Source of the DNA: an uncultured Bacteroidota bacterium
GTDB lineage: Bacteria > Bacteroidota > Bacteroidia > Bacteroidales > WCHB1-69
Assembly: GCA_902774175.1 (NCBI GenBank)
Contig: CACYHG010000014.1
Coordinates: 1 to 40,458, forward strand
Length of the DNA: 40,458 bases
Direction of reading: 5' to 3'
Below are positions 34,848 through 40,458 of the stretch, one piece after another (the stretch's first letter is position 1; every line of letters starts with the position of its first letter). The position numbers and the translations under genes were made by a program. A model generated the notes under the pieces. That model was not told where the DNA came from. It ran no database searches and saw only the letters and a list, made by a program, of their open reading frames with translations.

Positions 34848-37800
34848 TTACCGCACCAGCGTCACGCTGCCCTGCAGGATGATGTCGCCGGTGCCTGATT
34901 TCGGTGTGGCGGAGACCACCCAGAAGTATACCCCCTCCGAGGCATCCGCACCTGTGGCCGTCTTTCCGTTCCACCAGAAATCCTCATGCCCGTAGTCGGG
35001 GCAGCGCCCCTTTTCACCGCCTGTACAGTAACGCTGCCACATGACACCGCCCCAACGGTTGTAGATGGTCATGTCGAAACGCTCGAAGTATCCCCCGACC
35101 TCAACCGGCACAAAAAAGTCGTTGATGCCGTCGCCGTTCGGGGAGAATATGTTCGGGAAACTGAGGAATTCCGTCACTAACAGCTCGTGCATGACAGAAT
35201 CGGTGCAGCCGTAGCTGTCGCGGATGTGGAGCCACACCTGCTGCACCCCCGACACACCGGCGTAGCGGTGCTCCTGGTCTGTGCCCTGGGCGCTCACCGC
35301 GCTGTCGCCGTTGCCGAACATCCAGCGCCAATACACTATGCCGCCTCCGCCAGGCTGCGAACGGTCCGTGAACTTCGCCGTCTCTCCGGTCCGGATGCCG
35401 CGGTCAGACAAGTCTGTCACATCATTCCCCTCCTTGTCGAATATGCCAAATTCGGCCTGCGGCGAAGGATATATCGTTATTCCAACAGTATCATCGTAGG
35501 TGTGCTTGCAGCCTGCCGCCGAATAGGTGACGGTCAGGGTGCAGGGATATTTTCCGCTGCGGTCATACGGATGGCTTGCGGGATTGCCCTTAACCGCCGT
35601 CCCGTCATGGAAGCCCCATTCCAGCTCCGTCTCGTCACCGCGCAGCGAATCCGCCCTGAACAACGTCAGCACCGAATCGCAGGCCACAGTGTCCTCATGG
35701 GTGAAACGGAGGTCGGGAGGCCCCACCACACGCAGCCGGACGGACGTGTCCGCCACACAATGCCGCACCCCCATGCGCATCGTGACAGTGTACCAGCCGG
35801 GACGGTTATACCGCGTGCTTCCGTCGAAGCGCGAACGGTCCACGCTGCCGTTGCCGTAACGCCACACCAGAGAGTCCAGCGTCCCAAGGCCGGGTGGCTG
35901 GATTCGCCCTTCAGCCTCCGTCGTATGGTTCTTGAATGTGGTGGATGCATTGACACAAACCAGCGTGTCGCTCTCGAACGCGGGAGCCAGACTTACAACA
36001 TAGACGGTGTCCTCCCCAAGATATTTCTGCACGCAGCGTATCAGCGTGCTGTCCGCGTCACGGGTCCAGGAGATCATCTCCATCGAGGGGACATACTTGC
36101 CGGGTGTGGTGTAGGTGTAGGTGAAAATCTGGCCGGGATAGGCAACCTGCACGTAGCGGTCGCTACCGTCGCCGAATATCAGATGCACCGTGTCTGCCGG
36201 AAAGAGCAGAGTCACCGCAAAGCCCACACGTAGCGGCATGCAGCCCTCCGTGGTGTCCATCGTGAAGAAGCCGTCCGCACCCTCTATGCGCACATACTCC
36301 GGCTTCGTCACCGTGTCGGTGCAGCCCGAAGCGTCCGTAACCACCAACGACACGTCGTAGCGGCCCGGATGCGAGTAGATGAAGGTCGGGGTGCGGCCCA
36401 CCGACCACACAGTGTCGTCACGGTCCTCGAAAAACCACTCCCATTTCACCACGCGCCCACCGGAATAGCCCGGGTCAGGCGTGCTGTCGCGGAAGTCAAC
36501 CTGAAGCTCCGGACATGGGGCAAGCGGGTTGGTCGACATAAAGTCAGCCTTGGGCTTGTAAACAAAGATGGAATCGGTGAAGCTGCTGGTGCAGCCCGAT
36601 ACCGAATCGTAGACATACAGCGTTATCTTCACATATCCCGCCGAGTCCACGTCAAACGAGGGCGAAACCTGCGTCCGTCCGGACACCTCCTTAGGGGTTC
36701 TGTACAAATTCTTGCCGTTATTGAACACCCAGCGGTACACCAGCGAGGTGCTGCCCACGCTTGTGATTCTGGACTGCAGACGGATGGCCGCCTTGTTGCA
36801 GACCTCATAACGGTTGCCCGACGGCGTCCAGGTGGCGTTCACCCCCTGGATGAATATCTGCTTTTTGAAAACCGTGGAGCTGTCGCAGTCCTTCTCGTTG
36901 GTCACAAACAGGCGCACATCGTAGTCCCCGCCCTTCTGGAACACATATTTTGCGTTCCTGTTGCTGTCGCTGCGTCCGGCCACATTCCACAGATAGCGTT
37001 TTATCTTGTAGTGCTCATAAGGGTATTCTGTCTCAGCGTCGCCATAGAAGGTTACGGTGTCACCTACACAGGCCTCACTGACGCTCTGCACTATCGGTGC
37101 GCTTTTCGGGAAGACATCTATCTCCACAGTATCATAGTAACTGCAGTGATTATATGGAAGTTTAGGAATATACGTGGTGTCACCATCCTTTAATGTGGGG
37201 ACATTGAACGACGTCACACCCTCCATCATGAACTTGATGCGGCCCGGCTCCCAAAACCTGGAGCCGGCCGGCAGCCTCACAGTACCATACCCGTTGGGGG
37301 AGGTGCTGTCATTATAGGTATAGTGCGACTTGGGCGCCCTACCTGTAATGTAAATGGCGGAATCTCTACCGCTCATGCTCGTTACATAATAATAGGCCCC
37401 CCATTCGTTCAACGCCGACCCGCTTATTGTGGAGTCCCTGAAGGTGATGCTGTCGCCAGTGCAGATGTCCGTGTCGCTGAGATAGAGCCATGGCTTAACC
37501 TCAATGATTTTGACCTCAGCCCAGGCGGTGTCATAGCATAACTTGCAGAGGTTGAAAGCCCCCTTGATGCCGGTGCTGTCGTCATTGATGGCCACCAGAT
37601 GCAGATGCGCTACACCCTTGCCGTTGTGCATGTAGGGACCGGGCTTGAACTGGTACCACACCGAATCCCGGTGGGAGGTGTCCCCGATCCAATAATGACC
37701 CGCAGCGTCCGTGGAATCGTTCCCGAAATACCATATATGGGATGTGGCGGCTTTGGTTCCCGTCCAAAAATGGGCGTACGGATAGTTGCAGTTTGGTGCA

Positions 37801-39884
37801 TCCTTCTCTATTGCTATAATATTTGATTTAACTCCATCTATCTGCAATGCCGACGCCTGTGCAATCGGCGGACACATATAGGCGATGGAATCCTTTTTCA
37901 TGGCTTTTCCGGGACATCCGTTATAATAGGGCACCACAGCAAGATGCACAATGCCGGTGTCATGCGCGCCGCCCAGAAAGGTATGCATGCCCCTGCCTAT
38001 ACATGCGCCTGTAGCCGCAATGCTGTCCGGAGGCAACTTTATGAGTTCCGCAAGCGCGGAATCGGTGAGACTGGAGCCGAACCAGAGCGCATCGTCCGCA
38101 GGACCGGCGCCTTCATAAGGGACCGAATCCTTCAGCACCGGATCATAATACAGGGAGTCATACACATTCAGATTCATAACAAAATGAGAGGCGCACTTGA
38201 TGCCTATGCTGTCATACTCCCAGTAGACCCTTGGCGGATTGCCGCAGACAATCTTCTCATACAGTGTGTCCGTGCAACCCTGACTGTTGGTAAGCACCAC
38301 ATAGGTATAATAGATGCCCGCCTTCTGATAGACGTAATTGGAACGCGGCCCCGTGGTGACGGTGGTGTCCCCGTTGCCCCAGTGCCACTCATACCGCACT
38401 ATTTTCGCCTCCGGAGAACTCCAAGTGTATGATTTGTCAGGATCGTCCTTATCCTCATGCGGAACCAAAAACATAGCTGTCGAAAAAGGGACGCAACCAC
38501 CGGAGTAGCGTTGCAGATCAAACACCTCCCGCAAAGGCTTGATGCGTATCTTGCGCCGCACCTTCGGCATTTCGCAGCCCTCCGGCGTTGTGAAATATCC
38601 CTCCACGTAAAAAATGCCATAGCTTCCGAACACATGGGAGACGGAATCCCCAACTACATTGGCCGTGCCGTCCGTGAAATTCCAAGCAGTCACCCCTCTC
38701 TTCAGCGGCGCGGCAGAGTCAAATATCGTCTTGTTCACAAACGAGATGGGACCGAAAGGGTTGCAATAGTCCTCGTCATGGATGACCACGTTCGGGACAA
38801 ACTTTTCAATGTCCACAACCTTTATGAACTTCACATACCGCGCAGTGTCCGAGCAGCCATATTTGTTCTGGTAAATCACCTGAAGGTTGTACTCGCCCGG
38901 CTCCGTAATTGACGGTTTGAACTCATAGCCCATCTTGTCGTAGATGTGGCCGGCGCCATCGTCCAGCCGCCAGCGGTAATAGTTGGCGCCGTAGCCCGTA
39001 AGCGTGAGCTGCCCCGGCAGCGAGCAGAGCACCGAGTCCGATTTGGTGAAATAGGGCTGGAACAATTCTATGCTGACCAGATTACGCAGCTTCAACGTGT
39101 CATTGCAGCCGTTGGCTGCCTTGGCAACCAGGGTGATGTCATACCCTCCGTAGGGAAACCTGTGCTGAGGCTGGAAATCCGTGGAGCCGCTGCCGTCGTC
39201 AAAGTCCCACTCATAGGCAACCGCCCCCTGGGACTGGTTCACAAAATGGACATCGCGGTATTCCCCCATCTGTTTCACACACTGGATGGAATCGGCGGCA
39301 TAGAACATCGCCTTAGGCTTCGGCTTCACATAAACCGGCTGGCTCACCGAATCGGTCCCCGTGCAGCCCAGCGTGTCAGTAACCCGAAGCACCGCACGGT
39401 ACCAACCCGACATGGCATAGCTGTGCTGCGGATTCCGAGACGTGTCGGCATGGCCGTCACGGAAATCCCACGACGTGCGGCTGATGCCGTCTGCAGATGT
39501 GATTCGTGGAGTGAACTGAACAGGATATCCGGGGCAGACCGAATCTGGAACAACGGTGTAGCCGACAATAGGGCCGGAAGAGGTGTGGATATAACGGATA
39601 TAGGTGGTGTCGCGGCTTGTGCCGTTGGCGTATGTCACCTTAAGTTTGACGCTGAACCAGCCCGCCGAAGTGTAGGTATGCACCGGATTCTGCTTAAACG
39701 ACTGTGCCGAGCCGTCACCGAAATCCCACTCCCATGAGGTGACGTTGCCGGGGCTCTTGTCGCTGAACGACACGATGAACGGAACACAGCCGCTGCGGTT
39801 GTCCGCTGTGAAACGGACCTGCGCATGAAGCATCCCGCAAAGCAGGACGGGCAATATGGCGGCGATGTACGCTCTACAATTCAT
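34848..39884 (-). CDS. giant PKD-repeat protein with type B T9SS sorting domain
   Basis: 1678 residues, secreted to the cell surface or outside. A signal peptide (MNCRAYIAAILPVLLCGMLHAQ) is followed by about 13 PKD-like beta-sandwich repeats marked by W-x-[FW]-x-[DN]-G cores, such as WEWDFGDGS near 46, WDFRDGHADTS, YEWDFDDGSGSTD, YEWHWGNGDTT, LEWGFHDGTA and WRWMFGNGDS. The middle (about 550-800) is less regular. The last ~108 residues are the gliding-motility-associated C-terminal domain (FLSFPNIFSPNGDGINDFFVP ... YFERFDMTIYNRWGG ... SEGVYFWVVSATP ... ILQGSVTLVR), the T9SS type B signal. No catalytic domain is visible; adhesion or surface-matrix function is inferred. A near-identical C-terminus lies upstream at 40050-40458. 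Confidence 0.93.
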   Translation of the reverse strand: MNCRAYIAAILPVLLCGMLHAQVRFTADNRSGCVPFIVSFSDKSPGNVTSWEWDFGDGSAQSFKQNPVHTYTSAGWFSVKLKVTYANGTSRDTTYIRYIHTSSGPIVGYTVVPDSVCPGYPVQFTPRITSADGISRTSWDFRDGHADTSRNPQHSYAMSGWYRAVLRVTDTLGCTGTDSVSQPVYVKPKPKAMFYAADSIQCVKQMGEYRDVHFVNQSQGAVAYEWDFDDGSGSTDFQPQHRFPYGGYDITLVAKAANGCNDTLKLRNLVSIELFQPYFTKSDSVLCSLPGQLTLTGYGANYYRWRLDDGAGHIYDKMGYEFKPSITEPGEYNLQVIYQNKYGCSDTARYVKFIKVVDIEKFVPNVVIHDEDYCNPFGPISFVNKTIFDSAAPLKRGVTAWNFTDGTANVVGDSVSHVFGSYGIFYVEGYFTTPEGCEMPKVRRKIRIKPLREVFDLQRYSGGCVPFSTAMFLVPHEDKDDPDKSYTWSSPEAKIVRYEWHWGNGDTTVTTGPRSNYVYQKAGIYYTYVVLTNSQGCTDTLYEKIVCGNPPRVYWEYDSIGIKCASHFVMNLNVYDSLYYDPVLKDSVPYEGAGPADDALWFGSSLTDSALAELIKLPPDSIAATGACIGRGMHTFLGGAHDTGIVHLAVVPYYNGCPGKAMKKDSIAYMCPPIAQASALQIDGVKSNIIAIEKDAPNCNYPYAHFWTGTKAATSHIWYFGNDSTDAAGHYWIGDTSHRDSVWYQFKPGPYMHNGKGVAHLHLVAINDDSTGIKGAFNLCKLCYDTAWAEVKIIEVKPWLYLSDTDICTGDSITFRDSTISGSALNEWGAYYYVTSMSGRDSAIYITGRAPKSHYTYNDSTSPNGYGTVRLPAGSRFWEPGRIKFMMEGVTSFNVPTLKDGDTTYIPKLPYNHCSYYDTVEIDVFPKSAPIVQSVSEACVGDTVTFYGDAETEYPYEHYKIKRYLWNVAGRSDSNRNAKYVFQKGGDYDVRLFVTNEKDCDSSTVFKKQIFIQGVNATWTPSGNRYEVCNKAAIRLQSRITSVGSTSLVYRWVFNNGKNLYRTPKEVSGRTQVSPSFDVDSAGYVKITLYVYDSVSGCTSSFTDSIFVYKPKADFMSTNPLAPCPELQVDFRDSTPDPGYSGGRVVKWEWFFEDRDDTVWSVGRTPTFIYSHPGRYDVSLVVTDASGCTDTVTKPEYVRIEGADGFFTMDTTEGCMPLRVGFAVTLLFPADTVHLIFGDGSDRYVQVAYPGQIFTYTYTTPGKYVPSMEMISWTRDADSTLIRCVQKYLGEDTVYVVSLAPAFESDTLVCVNASTTFKNHTTEAEGRIQPPGLGTLDSLVWRYGNGSVDRSRFDGSTRYNRPGWYTVTMRMGVRHCVADTSVRLRVVGPPDLRFTHEDTVACDSVLTLFRADSLRGDETELEWGFHDGTAVKGNPASHPYDRSGKYPCTLTVTYSAAGCKHTYDDTVGITIYPSPQAEFGIFDKEGNDVTDLSDRGIRTGETAKFTDRSQPGGGGIVYWRWMFGNGDSAVSAQGTDQEHRYAGVSGVQQVWLHIRDSYGCTDSVMHELLVTEFLSFPNIFSPNGDGINDFFVPVEVGGYFERFDMTIYNRWGGVMWQRYCTGGEKGRCPDYGHEDFWWNGKTATGADASEGVYFWVVSATPKSGTGDIILQGSVTLVR

Positions 39885-39900
39885 CAGGTGTTTTAAAATG

Positions 39901-39908
39901 CAAAATTA
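39901..39908 (-). promoter_or_regulatory. candidate -7 promoter element for the PKD gene
   Basis: Minus-strand TAATTTTG matches TAnnTTTG, 16 bases before the ATG at 39884. The surrounding sequence is AT-rich. No -33 element is certain. Confidence 0.4.
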
Positions 39909-40014
39909 CAAAAAAATGACATCTGTTTTATATATAGACGTATTTTTTGTGTAAAACGTTACCGCATTTTTGAAAAAAAAATCACCGCACCAATAAAAAT
40001 ACCGCACCAATGTG

Positions 40015-40036
40015 GAGACGGTGCATGCACCGTCTC
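40015..40036. repeat. perfect 22-bp palindrome
   Basis: Exact inverted halves GAGACGGTGCA and TGCACCGTCTC, 13 bases beyond the stop of the partial PKD gene. The outer AGACG/CGTCT is the same as in the three thiG-thiC hairpins, while the inside differs. It may act as a transcript-end hairpin; no T-run follows on the minus strand. Confidence 0.85.
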
Positions 40037-40049
40037 TACCGTATAAAAA

Positions 40050-40458
40050 TCAACGCACCAGCGTCACGCTGCCCTGCAGGATGATGTCGCCGGTGGCTGA
40101 TTTCGGCGTGGCGGAGACCACCCAGAAATAGACTCCCTCCGAGGCATCCGCACCGGAGACCGTTTTGCCGTCCCACCAGAAACCATCATTCCCGTAGTCG
40201 GGACAGCTGCCGCTTTCGCCGCTGCAGTTGCGCTGCCACACCACACCGCCCCAGCGGTTGTAGATTGTCATGTCGAAACGCTCGAAATAGCCGCCCACCT
40301 CCATCGGCACAAAAAAGTCGTTGATGCCGTCGCCGTTCGGGGAAAATATGTTCGGGAAACTGAGGAACTCCGTCACTAACAGTTCGTGCATGACCGAATC
40401 CTCACAGCCATAGCCGTCGCGGATGTGGAGCCACACCTGCTGCACCCCCGACACACCG
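40050..40458 (-). CDS. partial PKD/T9SS type B protein, C-terminal end only
   Basis: The last 136 codons of a gene that continues past the window edge. The end of a PKD repeat (GVSGVQQVWLHIRDGYGCEDSV) leads into the gliding-motility-associated C-terminal domain. The residues match the 1678-residue neighbour almost throughout; differences cluster in the short loop after IYNRWGG (NCSGESGSCPDYGNDG versus YCTGGEKGRCPDYGHED). Same strand, immediately upstream of the full copy, so the two are tandem paralogues. Confidence 0.93.
   Translation of the reverse strand, partial: GVSGVQQVWLHIRDGYGCEDSVMHELLVTEFLSFPNIFSPNGDGINDFFVPMEVGGYFERFDMTIYNRWGGVVWQRNCSGESGSCPDYGNDGFWWDGKTVSGADASEGVYFWVVSATPKSATGDIILQGSVTLVR

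Noticed and set aside
35187..36233. Long plus-strand frames opposite the giant PKD gene (also 36369-37193 and 38946-39737)
   Set aside because: Antisense frames in a high-GC coding region; the sense strand has signal peptide, repeats and sorting domain.

Overview
The window reads as chromosomal DNA of a Bacteroidales bacterium (Bacteroidetes) that has a type IX secretion system. Supporting signs are candidate promoters of the Bacteroidetes TAnnTTTG -7 type, secreted proteins ending in the gliding-motility-type (type B) T9SS sorting domain, YajC/YbbR and DUF1573 genes, a kbl-tdh threonine degradation pair, and a long-N-terminus AtpB. The giant T9SS-sorted PKD proteins argue against Bacteroides itself. 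Genus cannot be fixed from the sequence alone.

Layout. 1-7.6 kb: alaS, an AAA-ATPase/PD-(D/E)XK protein, a HerA/YjgR-like ATPase (minus) and a secreted M28 peptidase with a barrel-like C-terminal extension (minus). 7.6-13.3 kb: an accessory patch. It holds an AT-rich minus-strand operon of two paralogous lipoproteins around a small secreted protein, dispersed noncoding repeats (copies A, B and short copy C), an AraC-family regulator, a beta-barrel protein, and a higBA-type toxin-antitoxin locus whose toxin is truncated while the antitoxin is intact. A 70-bp copy of the AraC gene's 3' end lies just after the antitoxin. 13.3-16.8 kb: gdhA, a class III aminotransferase and a PAP2 phosphatase.

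17.0-20.7 kb: thiG-thiC-thiH, with three copies of a small hairpin repeat between thiG and thiC. 20.8-22.3 kb: two tRNA-Leu genes (GAG, CAG) and the rpsF-rpsR-rplI operon. 22.3-24.2 kb: an LtaS-type sulfatase-fold membrane protein. 24.2-31.7 kb: one long minus-strand run, atpB-E-F-H-A-G followed by a DUF1573 lipoprotein, yajC, a short YbbR-like protein and a YhcC-type radical SAM gene. ATP synthase beta and epsilon genes are not in the window. 31.8-34.8 kb: kbl-tdh (threonine to glycine plus acetyl-CoA), then the mntA-hepT toxin-antitoxin pair. 34.8-40.5 kb: a 1678-residue PKD-repeat T9SS substrate and, upstream of it, the 3' end of a near-identical paralogue cut by the window edge.

How the genes work together: most are housekeeping (translation, energy, thiamine, amino acid turnover). 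The unusual material is concentrated at 7.6-13.2 kb. There, repeats and gene ends suggest cassette-like replacement: the same upstream repeat and the same AraC 3' end bracket different genes. Other structures of interest are the hairpins between thiG/thiC and atpE/atpF.
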